Shown: piece by piece, positions 12,541-23,655 of the stretch
Position numbering within the stretch: the first letter of the stretch is position 1
Layout: the number at the start of each line of letters is the position of its first letter
NCBI GenBank assembly: GCA_035772405.1
Contig: JAYKKM010000439.1
Coordinates: 1,686,001 to 1,750,000, forward strand
Reading direction: 5' to 3'
Length of the DNA stretch: 64,000 nt
Source of the DNA: Chrysogorgia sp. JL179-B06
Lineage: Eukaryota > Cnidaria > Anthozoa > Scleralcyonacea > Chrysogorgiidae
The notes under the pieces: generated by a model
Told to the model about the DNA's origin: nothing
Seen by the model: the letters and a program-made list of their open reading frames with translations, nothing else
The model's database searches: none
Program-made: the position numbers and the translations under genes

Positions 12541-12616
12541 CACTATAGGATTCAAACCCGTACAGACCTTATAAGGTTTATAAAGTCTGACACTCTACCG
12601 ACTAAGCTATAAGGTC
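12541..12616 (-). mobile_element. tRNA-like sequence, probable SINE head or tRNA pseudogene
   Basis: Read on the minus strand, tagcttagtcggtagagtg resembles a tRNA A box and cgggtttgaatcc resembles a B box, spaced as in a tRNA-Lys/Ile-like molecule, with ttta instead of a clean anticodon arm. The downstream part (12480-12540) is AT-rich. A related inverted fragment (gtagagttttctctacttgc) lies near 12930. Confidence 0.5.
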
Positions 12617-13200
12617 AAGTTTGGGAGCAGGTCGTGGAATGATGGTACTTATATTTTGATCCCCTCAGGGTCTTAACAATAATTGAGGAGAAAGTGCTGC
12701 CTTTGCAACAATATCAGCAAATGGTAAGACTTTTGGGTCTTCTCGGATAACGACCTTAAATCGTAGGCCCTCGGAACCCTATTATACATAGGCTTATAGC
12801 CTAGTGTTGGGGTATTCTGTTCACCTAAAAGAGTGATAAATCTAATAAACAAAACATAGTCTAGTTTCTTCAATATAAAGAGACTCTTCATCTTGTGTTG
12901 AGAATAACCAATGTGGGATAGCCGTCATAGGTAGAGTTTTCTCTACTTGCCCGCGGTATGGGACGTGACTCGGAGTAGCACCTAATATCATTAACTACGA
13001 CTGGCTTATAATAAATAATTTTCACATTCTACCGTAGTTTCCTGTTTCTTTAAATAGGGATTAAACGCTCGAAGTGATCTAACTCACGACTCACTTAATT
13101 CACATCAACATGATATACTTCCCAAGAGGGCTATTAAGTATGAAAATATGATTTTTTATTCATCTGTTTATATTGTCTGTGAGGTATTCGGTGATAAGAT

Positions 13201-13812
13201 ATGGCTGAAACATCTGCAACGAAATGCACTGATAGAAAACGTTCATGTACGTTTGGAGCATATGAATCTACAATTCGTGGAGTCGATGGCTTGTCTCATG
13301 GAGAAAATCTTACTACATCAACAATACGTTCAATGTTTTCTGGTGTGGGTATATCCTGTGGTGGTGGTCGACCAAGATCATCAACATGGCATGGTGCCGT
13401 AGTACAAACAAAACAACTTCAACAAGACCTGACAACAGCACCCAGTGTATGTCTGAAAAGTCCGAGTTCTTTACCCCCACCTTATTCCAAGGATATTTTT
13501 GATGATATTATAACCAAAGAATTATGGAATCATCTTGGAGGAAATTCTGATTCGATACATGGTCCGCAAGAGTTTATCAAAACAAGTTCCATCATTTCTA
13601 AAGCTATTGGAAAGAAGGCAAGTCAGATGGTCGATAATAAAACAAAAATCATCGCTTCCGTGTATATTGGTGAAATCCGTGATGATGGGATTGAAGTCGC
13701 CAGCCAGTGTTTGCTTGATCCAGCTTTAGATGCTTTTGGGTCCGGAAATTTTACAAATTCTAGAATCTTTGCGGTTGGTACTTTATTTGTAGCCTCTTAT
13801 ATGTCTTCCTAA
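13201..13812 (+). CDS. Tctex1-domain (dynein light chain Tctex-type) protein, 203 aa
   Basis: Tctex1-fold proteins dimerise and link cargo or regulatory factors to dynein, often in cilia. The first 90 residues are Ser/Gly-rich and look disordered. From about residue 95 two predicted helices (YSKDIFDDIITKELWNHLGG and EFIKTSSIISKAIGKKASQM) lead into the beta-rich core: KIIASVYIGEIRDDGIEVAS, the CLLDPALD segment where most family members have C-WD-x(2)-D, and FAVGTLFVAS near the end. The Trp of the WD motif is replaced by Leu, so the copy is divergent. The ATG at 13201 is the first in frame. The ORF is intronless and lies 0.85 kb downstream of HEATR1 on the same strand. Assignment rests on pattern recognition only. 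Confidence 0.65.
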   Translation: MAETSATKCTDRKRSCTFGAYESTIRGVDGLSHGENLTTSTIRSMFSGVGISCGGGRPRSSTWHGAVVQTKQLQQDLTTAPSVCLKSPSSLPPPYSKDIFDDIITKELWNHLGGNSDSIHGPQEFIKTSSIISKAIGKKASQMVDNKTKIIASVYIGEIRDDGIEVASQCLLDPALDAFGSGNFTNSRIFAVGTLFVASYMSS

Positions 13813-15474
13813 ATATTCAGCTCTAAGGGGGGCTGTTTATATGAGCATGGTTAGCCTGATTCTCTTAACAAAGTTCTTCTCATGACTACTATAGACATCT
13901 AAAATGATATTTTAAAGTAGAACTTGCTTAGTTTGTCTGTAGCAAGAGAATAAAGTTAATTCAAATGATCTTTTTGAGTCGAGGAAAGATTTTCGTAATA
14001 CAACTCGGTCCGCTTAGCCGAGCTAGCCCGCCTCATAAACAGCCCGCCTGGTTCACACGAGCGACATAATAGTTTACGCAGGGGTTATTTACGCCCTCCT
14101 AAGTTCAGGACGACCACTGGTCAACGCGCATTTATCTATCGTGCATGTTAGGCCCAGGTAAAACGTCGAACTTTTCATGAGTCGAACTCAATGTAAATTA
14201 GGAAACTCTTTTGTTTAAGTTCATTTGCATTGAGTTCGACTCAGGAAATGTTCGACGTTTGACCTGGGCCTAAGATATGGAACTCTATAGAGGAATCACT
14301 GAACTTACTATTTTATTACAATCTGTATCTAGAATAGAGTTATTGTAATTTTCTGTACAAGGTCTTGTATATGCCATTTTATTATGACTAACACCTGTAA
14401 ATTATCACTGAAAAGCCCTTTTTGGGATGTGTTAATAAATCTCTACTACAAGATCAATACAAAAACAAAGCATGACTTCCTCTCTGGGACTTGCGAAGAC
14501 AAAACAACGAGAATTTTTCTTTGTTTCGTCTTTTGTTCTGCTCTTGGCTGATGCTTGCAGGACTATGATCTTATGATTTTGACAATCCCTATGGACGATC
14601 CTTATGTCGCAGGCTTGACTTCATTCCTTTTCCTTATGCTTATGCTCACGTGTAAACCAGACTTAAAACGGTTCACTAAATTTCCATATCTTTGTAGCAT
14701 TTCGTTCGCCTTCATTCAATATTTGTCCACGAGATTTTTTTTCTAATGTGTTGTTAATTGTGTTGATATTGGCAACTTCATCCGGTTTGTTTTATACTTT
14801 TGTAAAAATATGAGGTTGGTAACCTGAGTGAATAATTAAGTAGTTTATGAAAATACTTGTTATATTTATAAAATATAAATGTCAGTGTTTAAATATCTGG
14901 TTATTTTAGTAAGGAGATGAAAAGGCGTTGGCATTGCTTCATGTACTTGCAGGGGGATAGACCTTGTTAGAAATGTAGAATAAAACCTCTGTATATCTTA
15001 AAACGAGTAGGTTTATGTCCTCAGCATTGTCATTTTTATTTTAAAAAGTGTCGTTTCCGCGTATAGTCAACAACTTTGTAGTAAGAGGACTGGTACGTTA
15101 AGACCTTGGGTTCCCGCTTTAGGCAATCAAATAAACAGTTCTTAAAAAACACTTTATGAATATATTAAATGCTCTCTCCGTTAAATATTTTATTTTAATA
15201 TACAATTAACTAACTATCCTTTCCATCAACGGAAATGAAACTCGGACTAAATTGACAAGCACTAGCATATAACATTGATTTGACAGGATATTATACCGTC
15301 AATTTTGACGTCTTTTTAAAGGTAAATAAAACGTTTGTAAGAGGTATTTGTAATCTATCCCTATATATGATTTATGGACTACAATATCTATCTATGCCTT
15401 GCAGTTTGTATGCTCTGCCTCGAATAATAGCTATGCTGAACCTCCACTAAAGGTCTTCACGCATGAGGCGAAAA
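13813..15474. other. intergenic, no gene recognised apart from one MITE
   Basis: Only the foldback MITE at 14148-14273 is recognisable. The short open frames here have no similarity I can name. Confidence 0.5.
14148..14273. mobile_element. foldback MITE, ttaggcccaggt family
   Basis: The ends ttaggcccaggt and acctgggcctaa are inverted, followed by facing copies of acgtcgaac and gagtcgaactcaatg. It is non-coding. A related fragment (cttttcatgagcc) appears near 17458. Confidence 0.75.
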
Positions 15475-16425
15475 ATCGCGGGCACATTTCCCCTGTTGAG
15501 GACACGAGGGGACATGTCAGAGAAGGAAAATAAAAATAAAATTACGTTCTTTGATTGGTTTATTCTAATTTTGTCGCAGAGACTAGTTGCTGTTTATACG
15601 ATGGGACATGTTGCTGGGACAAAATGTGGTTCCCGCTATAAGACTTCGCATGGTGCATACGATGGAATTTGTCCGAACCTTAAAAGGACTATCTATCGCT
15701 TCTCAGCTGACAAAATGTTTAGACCGACGCGTAATCTCTCTGCTGTCATTTCTAATCTTGACACTGTTCAGTTCTTAGAATTTCTCATTAATCATGTAAT
15801 CGTTGACATCTAAAAACTGTCGCAGGGAAATCAAAAATAAAAATGCGTGAAATATATCCTTTTCCAATTTTAATCCCTGTTGCTATGAAACGGAGCGATT
15901 AAACACTGACAACATGGGAACTATAGGCTTTAGCACAAATGATATTAATTTACGATGGTTTCCTTCAATAAGCCAGTTCATAATGTCAACTGTGCATCAA
16001 AATGACGCGTTCTGCGTCGGGATAAAACTTATTTCAATTCATAACAGGCTAGGGAATTCAGTATAACGAATTTGCAAGTGTAAATAGAAATGCAAATGTA
16101 TATAAAAACTAATGAATTAAAATCAGTTTACCCGACGCAGAACACGACATTTTGATACGCAGTCGACATTACGTACTGGCTTATTATTTAAAAGCAATAC
16201 TATTTTTGAACAACGTTCGATAAATATATTTGTTTTCACATAGCAAAATATCTAAGAAACTCAATAATATCCAGCGTGTGAAGATTATACACGTGGTAAT
16301 TTAGCTGGAAAATTGACAAAAATGTTATTTGACGTTGAAATAAACAATCAAAGAACGCTATTTTATTTTCCTTCTCTGACATGTCAGTCTCGTGTGTCCT
16401 CAACAGGGGAAATGCCCCCGCGAGT
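15475..16425. mobile_element. non-autonomous TIR element with nested MITE
   Basis: About 85-95 bases at 15475-15565 recur inverted at 16340-16425 (shared atttcccctgttgaggacac and ttctctgacatgtca). The centre carries a different MITE (15967-16185). No transposase is seen. Confidence 0.75.
15967..16185. mobile_element. MITE, aataagccag family, copy 1
   Basis: Starts aataagccagt and ends actggcttatt. Inside, gacgcgttctgcgtcgg faces its inverted partner. A second diverged copy is at 30443-30642. Confidence 0.8.
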
Positions 16426-16617
16426 TGTCGCGTGTCGTAACCTTAATTAGTAAATGTTCTCGAGGTTTAAATTGTGATGTTCATGTAAAGAATGTTTCCC
16501 ATATTTATTATTCATGATAAACTCCAAAAACAGTCCTACTGCAAACAACTTTCATTCTTGTACGTTGCTGAACTTAAACTAACATTATTTATATTTGCAT
16601 ATCCCATTTGTTTAACT

Positions 16618-16998
16618 CTATGTTTCATTGGCTAAAGATGTAACAAGAAAACGGCATTTCTCAGCATCGTACGTCATATCTTCAAGTCGTTCTTCTAGAG
16701 CTCTGTAGATCACTTTCTCGATGTCCATTGCTCGGAACCTTTTTTCTGGCGTCATTTGATATGTGTTCGCCAATTTTGGTCGATAGGGTAATGAGCTTTG
16801 TTGAGAATCTAGTAAACTTGAACGGTGGTGTATCGTAGATCTTCGCTTATTGCTAACAGCTTGACCCGTTGATGAATTAGACAACCTTCTTGAATCAGGT
16901 TGATCTTCTGTTGTTGCTAACGATACCTTTCTATCCAGTAAATGACGTCCATTGTCACTTATTGAAGATCGTCGACTTTCCTGTGCACCACGGCTCAT
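16618..16998 (-). CDS. N-terminal part of a second Tctex1-domain protein (partial or truncated)
   Basis: 126 codons from an ATG at 16998. The first 75 residues are rich in Ser, Arg and Gln, as in the disordered leaders of TCTEX1D-type proteins. Then ANTYQMTPEKRFRAMDIEKV and the following helix ending DAEKCRFLV match the start of the Tctex1 fold, where families have NTY-x-PxxxF and a conserved Lys-Cys. The frame closes with TAG straight after the second helix, without the beta-strands. I see no convincing donor before the stop and no second exon downstream. A TIR element begins about 190 bp further on, so the gene may be truncated by transposon activity. It faces the Tctex1 ORF at 13201-13812. 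Confidence 0.55.
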   Translation of the reverse strand: MSRGAQESRRSSISDNGRHLLDRKVSLATTEDQPDSRRLSNSSTGQAVSNKRRSTIHHRSSLLDSQQSSLPYRPKLANTYQMTPEKRFRAMDIEKVIYRALEERLEDMTYDAEKCRFLVTSLANET

Positions 16999-17782
16999 CT
17001 TTTATTGGAAATGATATAACAATGTTGTTCGCACGTAAATCTTTTATTTTAACACCTGGTAGATTATTGAAATAAATTCCTCTCCGTTTAATTAAATGAA
17101 CTCCAAGTGTAGTGTGAGCGCTAACTGCTCCGTTAATCGCGTTGTATGCTAGATATATGCAGTCGGTATACACTCCGTGTGGTGTCCTTTATTTGGTTTC
17201 ATTACTCGTTAGTTTGATCCAAAACAAATGTTATTGTGGTGAAATTCATTTGTTGATAATCTAAGATAAGCTTGCTGCCTATATTTGTATGCATATGGTG
17301 TGTATATGTAAACATTTGCAGATTTAATAAGGTGGACGTAAATTTTGTGTAAGCAATAGAGATTTAACTTCAAACATTAGTTGTCTATCAAACAATTTCA
17401 ACATTTTTTGAGCAAAGCCAAACGCTCAATCGTTTATGGTTTTCAGTAAAGTGCAACTTTTCATGAGCCCAACGGCCTAATTAATTAGGTTCGGTTCATG
17501 AAAACATTTCGTCGTCTGAACAATTAAGAGAACGGCTGAGAGCCTGAGTCTTTGGTACGTCTCAGACGAACTTCACGTACGGCTGGTTCAGGCGCTAATT
17601 ACGGCTTCGAATCGACTTTGATTCAAATGCCGGACTATTCATGAGCCGTACTTAACTCTTTCCTGTCGCGCTGAAAAACATCCAAAATTGAACCACCTCT
17701 TTGTTCTATTGATATCTCTTCAAAACAAAAAACACTCTACATAAATTCGAAAAGTTAATTAAGGGCCTGTTTATATGATCCC
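16999..17782. other. no gene recognised; small palindromes
   Basis: Contains short inverted pieces around 17450-17660 (cttttcatgagcc and ctattcatgagccg) related to the ttaggcccaggt MITE family. Nothing else is recognised. Any promoter of the minus-strand Tctex1 ORF would lie here. Confidence 0.4.
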
Positions 17783-19081
17783 GGTGTCCCAGGAAATTCG
17801 TCCCGCCGTAATATCGCCCCCCTGGGGGCGATATTCCTAGGAAATCCGCCCTCCCGGGGGACAAATTTCCTAGGAATATCGCCCCCCTTTAGGAATTTCG
17901 CCCTCCCCTTTAGTCGCAAGATATAAATCTGTCATTCGAAATAAAACTTTCCACTCATCAGCAGCCGCCAAAACGGCAATGTCGAAGTGTGACTCAGCGA
18001 TTGGAAAACATCTTTCTCTTTCATCATGGGTTTTGTTTTAGTATGTTAAATATAGCGTCACTTCATTAATGGGGGTGACGTTATTCAACATTTATCGTAT
18101 AAATACCCGCTCTGTTTTGTTGATAAATTGTCCGCCGAAATGCATCATCTTTCTATTTTTGTTTAAATGTTTTTCTCTACTTTTTTCTTAACTCTGACTC
18201 TAGCAGAACACTTCTTTTAAGAACTACCCAACATTGCAATTCACCTTCATGAATGCATTTTCCAAAGCAATATTTAATTTTGTCACCACGACAAAATCGT
18301 TATTTTAAGAACTTTTCTTGTAATAATATATACACATGGGAGGATAGCTACGTCATGAATAGGAAGCACAGCCCAGAGAATTAAAAAGCGATTATAAGAT
18401 AAAGTTAAAACATCAAACACAATAGAAAGGTCCGATCCAATCATATTTTAGAGATCTGTGGAAGAGACCAATGTTCCAAAACCCACCCTATTCAAATTCT
18501 AAACACTTTTTTCATATTGTTGTTTTGCATATGTGAGTCATCGTTCATTGTTAAAAAGTGGTCACCGCGAAGGCCATTGTTAACGATTTCTATTGTTATT
18601 GATTGTTAGGCCATTGTTAACGATTGATATTGCTATTGTCGAAATTTGCGGCACTTTATCTGATAATTTCTATTTTTATTAATTTATTTCTAAACAAGTC
18701 CAATACGGTAATAGCTATAAAAGTAGGGCTGATCTTAACGGCATTCACTTGCCTTGTGCTCTGAATACGTACCAGAACAAAAAACACCGTCGATTGTCAA
18801 TTTTATATACAAAGTATTATTACGTAAATGGAAGCTATTTTGGCCTACCTTGAACACCAAGAGTACCCTGAAGAATGTTCTAAACAGCAAAAGCGTGATT
18901 TGAGAAAAAGGGCTGCCGATTTTACTTTAAACGATGGTATGCTGTTTTATCTGGGCAGCAGAAACAATTTTTCAAAAGCTCCACGTCAAGTTATTCTCGA
19001 CAAGGAAACACAGCAACGTATTATCCGGTAAGATAAACGTTTACTGTTTTTTCGCGTTTTATTTCGTTTCAGTAACGCTTT
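17783..19081 (+). repeat. left inverted arm of Ginger-like element
   Basis: The outer 120 bases are packed with short palindromes (atatcgccccc/gggggcgatat, ttcctaggaa), likely transposase-binding repeats. The inner part includes a presumed promoter and integrase exon 1. Confidence 0.9.
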
Positions 19082-19804
19082 TATTTCATTTTTCTAATAT
19101 CTTCTATTCTTGATTTCTCATATAGCCAATGCCACGAGGGTCCTGCAGGTAATGCACATTTCGGACGAGACAAAACATTGAACAAAATAGAGCAGCGCTT
19201 CTACTGGAGGGGGATGGTGAATGATTTAAGGAACTTTATTTCAGCGTGTCATCAGTGCCAAAAAGTAAACCCAAAGTTAAATAAGACTGTGCCTTCACTC
19301 CATCCAATTCCTGTTCCTTCAGGAGCATGGAAACAAGTACGTTCTAGTTATATTTGTCCTAATATTAAGTAAAATTACTGGAAATTTTAGAGCTTCAATT
19401 CACTGTGCCAATCCTTGAAATGCTTTTTCATCGAAACGCTTAACCTTACTGGTTACGTCGTGTAGATTTTTTTTGAATCTTAATTATCTTTTAATTTCAT
19501 TTTGACATTTCATAATTTTTTAATTTTGTGTCCTTTATACTCTTTTTAATCGATATTTTTTAGGTTGGTATTGATCTGATCGGCCCTCTCCCAGAAACTA
19601 AAAAGGGTAATAAATATATAATAACCATGTGCGATTACTTCACCAAATGGCCCGAGGCAGTTGCAGCCCCCAACAAGACAGCACGTTGCGTTGCGGACTT
19701 CATCTATTGGACGATGACCAGAAATGGGTGCGCGGAAATCCAGATATCAGACCAGGGCCGTGAATTCGTTAACCAAGTCAGCGAAGAGTTACATCAAAGG
19801 ACAG
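18828..19804 (+). CDS. Gypsy-type integrase of Ginger-like element, exons 1-3, C-terminus missing
   Basis: Exons 18828-19027, 19136-19336 and 19564-19804 join with GT-AG sites into one frame. Exon 1 encodes a 67-residue charged leader. Exon 2 holds the HHCC zinc finger (CHEGPAGNAHFG and CHQCQK) and the YWRGMVNDL helix. Exon 3 starts the rve core, with the first catalytic Asp in VGIDLIGPL and the second in ISDQGREF. The frame ends at a good donor (acag/gtatat), but no following exon with the catalytic Glu or a C-terminal domain is present before the right arm. The protein is therefore incomplete and presumably inactive. Exon 1 is duplicated in inverted orientation at 20336-20539. Confidence 0.85.
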
Positions 19805-20285
19805 GTATATCTTATTTTTATATACATGGTTAACATATTACAAAGTGTGGTTATATAACTGCCGTGATTGTCAACCGGCGTTTCAATTTTATTTCATATC
19901 TTTATGAAATCTATTAGGTCTAGTGTTGAATTGAAACCAAAGATACATGTTATCAAGTATGATTGAAAACTGCTTAAAGTGCATCCAATCCCATTTTTTG
20001 TTTCTATAAATGAGTCATCGCCTTAATGAAAAGCTAGTAAACGGTAACCTAGGCACAGGGATGGTTAAGATGATAATAGCGAGTAGGTGATGAGGCGGAA
20101 CTATTGTTGTTCAAGAATAGTAGTGAAACAAAAGAATGGCCGCATTGGGAATTGCGTTCTTGTTGTTTTGTTTCTGTGAAATGAGTCATCAGTCAAGATA
20201 AGTTTGAAAACAAGCTGCTTTTTTTGGCCTTTACTGCCTTTACGGAAATTTAAAGAAAATCGGAAATTGAATAATTACGTTACTG

Positions 20286-21584
20286 AAAGCGTTACTGAAA
20301 CGAAATAAAACGCGAAAAAACAGTAAACGTTTATCTTACCGGATAATACGTTGCTGTGTTTCCTTGTCGAGAATAACTTGACGTGGAGCTTTTGAAAAAT
20401 TGTTTCTGCTGCCCAGATAAAACAGCATACCATCGTTTAAAGTAAAATCGGCAGCCCTTTTTCTCAAATCACGCTTTTGCTGTTTAGAACATTCTTCAGG
20501 GTACTCTTGGTGTTCAAGGTAGGCCAAAATAGCTTCCATTTACGTAATAATACTTTGTATATAAAATTGACAATCGACGGTGTTTTTTGTTCTGGTACGT
20601 ATTCAGAGCACAAGGCAAGTGAATGCCGTTAAGATCAGCCCTACTTTTATAGCTATTACCGTATTGGACTTGTTTAGAAATAAATTAATAAAAATAGAAA
20701 TTATCAGATAAAGTGCCGCAAATTTCGACAATAGCAATATCAATCGTTAACAATGGCCTAACAATCAATAACAATAGAAATCGTTAACAATGGCCTTCGC
20801 GGTGACCACTTTTTAACAATGAACGATGACTCACATATGCAAAACAACAATATGAAAAAAGTGTTTAGAATTTGAATAGGGTGGGTTTTGGAACATTGGT
20901 CTCTTCCACAGATCTCTAAAATATGATTGGATCGGACCTTTCTATTGTGTTTGATGTTTTAACTTTATCTTATAATCGCTTTTTAATTCTCTGGGCTGTG
21001 CTTCCTATTCATGACGTAGCTATCCTCCCATGTGTATATATTATTACAAGAAAAGTTCTTAAAATAACGATTTTGTCGTGGTGACAAAATTAAATATTGC
21101 TTTGGAAAATGCATTCATGAAGGTGAATTGCAATGTTGGGTAGTTCTTAAAAGAAGTGTTCTGCTAGAGTCAGAGTTAAGAAAAAAGTAGAGAAAAACAT
21201 TTAAACAAAAATAGAAAGATGATGCATTTCGGCGGACAATTTATCAACAAAACAGAGCGGGTATTTATACGATAAATGTTGAATAACGTCACCCCCATTA
21301 ATGAAGTGACGCTATATTTAACATACTAAAACAAAACCCATGATGAAAGAGAAAGATGTTTTCCAATCGCTGAGTCACACTTCGACATTGCCGTTTTGGC
21401 GGCTGCTGATGAGTGGAAAGTTTTATTTCGAATGACAGATTTATATCTTGCGACTAAAGGGGAGGGCGAAATTCCTAAAGGGGGGCGATATTCCTAGGAA
21501 ATTTGTCCCCCGGGAGGGCGGATTTCCTAGGAATATCGCCCCCAGGGGGGCGATATTACGGCGGGACGAATTTCCTGGGACACC
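20286..21584 (-). repeat. right inverted arm of Ginger-like element, with mirrored exon 1
   Basis: It mirrors 17783-19081. The minus-strand frame at 20336-20539 translates identically to exon 1 (67 residues), including its start and splice donor, so the two arms have not diverged. Confidence 0.9.
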
Positions 21585-21639
21585 TGTCACGTATGGAAAG
21601 TATGGAAAGTTTCCATAATTTCACAATGTGAATCTGATG

Positions 21640-22200
21640 ATTTTGATTCGGATTTTAACTCAAGTGAAAATGAGGATGACAGTTCTGCTAAACCACCCGT
21701 TGGCAATTATATTGTTAGTCCAGAATGTTTGTAATAAATGCTAGACAACTCTGTAGTGTGTAAGGAGTGCCAGCTTCCACTAAAAATACTTGAAAAAATG
21801 AATTCGAGACAAGTTTTAGGAGCGAAATGGATTTTCTCTTGCTCAAGTATAAGACATGTATTTCACACCAAACATGTTTTCCTGAATCGATTTCGAAAAG
21901 AACAGGCCAGAAATATGACGTGAATACATCCTCTGTTGTTGCTTTCAAAAGCAATAGGAAAAGGCAAAGCCGCAGCAGCAAAAAATGTCTTAGCATGATG
22001 GATATTTCTTCTCCCGTTTACACTTGGAGTAAACATACCAAAAACATAGAAATGAAATCTATTGCTGTGGTGCTGGGGCCATCAGGTGTAAAATCTGACT
22101 CACTGGCATTGCGCTTTTTTTCTTTAGCCGTCCGAGTACTGTTTGCGCAGGCATCTTCGAACTTTGTAGACAAGGGCTATTTCAGTGTATTAGTATAGTC
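21640..22200 (+). pseudogene. relic of a Mutator-like transposase-domain gene
   Basis: In two frames the sequence reads SPECL, then VCKECQLPLKILEKM, then (shifted) KYDVNTSSVVAFKSNRK and KKCLSMMDISSPVYTWSKHT. This pattern of a zinc-binding Cys pair, a DVN-R-S-V-A-F motif and a C-x-MM-x-x-PV motif matches the Mutator-like transposase domain found in many invertebrate YqaJ-type repeat genes. At least one stop (near 21731) and one frameshift (near 21830) interrupt it. It abuts the Ginger-like right end. Confidence 0.5.
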
Positions 22201-22920
22201 TTTGTTTTGCAATTGCAACTCACCACAAAACAAACAATTAATATCGTCGTTGTTAATTTGCAATAGCTGTTAAAACCGCGCCGAACTTTCACGGCTTATT
22301 TATTACCACATCAATTTTGAGTCACATAGGGGCACTAAAAGATGTAACCTGATCGCGCGTTTTAACCGATTCCCACCAAACTTGCACAAGATGTCAGCGA
22401 ATATCTGCGCTACAAAAGTATGTCGGCATTTTTTTTTTATGTAACAACTAACAGAGTTACGGGCCTTTATTCGTCAATTACTTCTTCCACAACATAGGTC
22501 GAGGAATAAAATATCCTAGCTGCTAAACCCCTCCAGCAATAAAAAATCCCCGACACACTTTTTTAGAACAAACATCGAGAAGTGTAAATATGGTAAATTG
22601 AGAGCTTTTTGGTAAAACCAAAGACCAGGTTAAACCGCGGCGCGAAGGTCATATGATTTTAAATTGATGAATATATCTGGAAAAATATTGTATTTTTTAT
22701 TTTTTTCACAGTTCAACCTTCTCAACAAAAAATCAGAATTAATTTCAAAATGCTGTCACGAGAACAAGTTCTATCTAAAAAACTTTAATATCCGAATTAC
22801 ATGACATAACGTCATATCGTAACATAATATGAATAGACCCGGAAATCCATAAACCGCCATAATAATAGACACAGAATAATTAATCAAATAACGTCACATG
22901 TAAATAAATTAGAGTAAGGT
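22201..22920. other. no gene recognised
   Basis: AT-rich sequence without recognisable ORF or repeat structure, ending at the first (TA)n tract at about 22921. Confidence 0.5.
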
Positions 22921-22932
22921 ATATATATATAT

Positions 22933-23100
22933 AGGTTGGAGCACGTGTATTCTTCATTAAAGTCTGTCTGACGATCGCGTAAGCGTGAAACTCGGAGTAA
23001 CAGCAAAGTGATGTCTTGTCTTTAATTTATCTACAATTTATTACGCTCTGCAAATTAATGCATTGAGCACTCTACCGACAGTATAAACTCAATTCACCAG

Positions 23101-23105
<5 letters not shown>
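22933..23105 (+). mobile_element. hammerhead-bearing module 1 between TA tracts
   Basis: A (TA)n tract, then a hammerhead-like motif (22964-23003), then gctctgcaaatt, then ttgagcactct (GAGCACTCT at 23065-23073), then (TA)n at 23107-23161. The same order recurs at 23613-23790 and, 5' truncated, at 25130-25265. I infer a non-autonomous ribozyme-bearing retroelement (retrozyme or Penelope-derived) inserted in TA repeats. Confidence 0.6.
22964..23003 (+). ncRNA. candidate hammerhead ribozyme (type I), copy 1
   Basis: Core CTGACGA (22968-22974) and GAAA (22987-22990) flank a cgc-gtaa-gcg hairpin as stem II. Stem III is act/agt with a 3-base loop. The cleavage dinucleotide is TA (after 22999). Stem I pairs ctgt with acag. 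The one departure is a T-T opposition at the base of stem II (positions 10.1/11.1), where G-C is usual. Confidence 0.65.

Positions 23106-23106
<1 letters not shown>

Positions 23107-23162
<56 letters not shown>
23107..23162. repeat. (TA)n microsatellite
   Basis: About 28 TA dinucleotides between ribozyme-bearing modules. Confidence 0.95.
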
Positions 23163-23164
<2 letters not shown>

Positions 23165-23378
23165 TCAATTCAAAAAAGGTTGTCTTTGAAACATATAAAC
23201 CTTAAACATTGAGCGCGCAAGATAGGTTGGGAATTCTTATTTAAATTAAGGAGCGATTTGTTAGAATGCCGGCCGCATACAGTTAATATTTAAGATGGAT
23301 AGCAATTTGGTTGACGGAAATTTGGTTGATATATATATATATATATAAAGTATATGTAAAATCTAAACTTTTACAGAT

Positions 23379-23421
23379 GCCGTTACACTGTGTTTCATGC
23401 CTAAGGCAATCATCAGACGAC
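23379..23421 (-). ncRNA. candidate hammerhead ribozyme, left palindrome arm
   Basis: Exact reverse complement of the motif at 23613-23655, with the same core and stems. Confidence 0.65.
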
Positions 23422-23612
23422 TAACTAACATCAACGTATTCACTGAATTATATACAATTCGCGCGGCATGGATCAAAAGCGCTAATTGTCGGGCGGTGTT
23501 TCTTTGAAGTTACGTAGTAGGTATTTGTTTATGTGGCGGCAGAAAGAATTAGCTCTTTTGATCCATGCCGCGCGAATTGTATATAATTCAGTGAATACGT
23601 TGATGTTAGTTA

Positions 23613-23655
23613 GTCGTCTGATGATTGCCTTAGGCATGAAACACAGTGTAACGGC
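23613..23655 (+). ncRNA. candidate hammerhead ribozyme, right palindrome arm
   Basis: CTGATGA (23618-23624), stem II tgcc-tta-ggca, GAAA (23638-23641), stem III aca/tgt with loop cag, cleavage dinucleotide TA after 23650, and stem I gtcgt with acggc (one G-T wobble). As in copy 1 there is a T-T opposition at the base of stem II. It is followed by ctctacaattt and the GAGCACTCT box at 23714-23722. Confidence 0.7.

Larger units (their letters stand above)
17783..21584 (+). mobile_element. Ginger-like integrase DNA transposon with 1.3-kb inverted arms
   Basis: Left arm 17783-19081 and right arm 20286-21584 are both 1,299 bases and look essentially identical in inverted orientation. The ends read ggtgtcccaggaaattcgtc. 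Between and inside them lies an intron-containing gene for a Gypsy-type integrase, the hallmark of the Ginger group of cut-and-paste elements (integrase related to Ty3/Gypsy LTR elements, tgt-starting TIRs, introns). The third catalytic residue and the C-terminus are absent, and the right arm repeats exon 1 in reverse. The copy therefore looks like a left end fused to its own mirror image, with the real right half lost. I could not establish a clean target duplication (ccgg against cctg flank the tgtccc ends). Confidence 0.8.

Noticed and set aside
19805..20285. A further integrase exon before the right arm
   Set aside because: I looked for a segment with the catalytic Glu followed by basic helices on both strands and saw none.
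17773..21592. Target-site duplication of the Ginger-like element
   Set aside because: ccgg and cctg beside the tgtccc ends differ by one base and alternatives do not match; not called.
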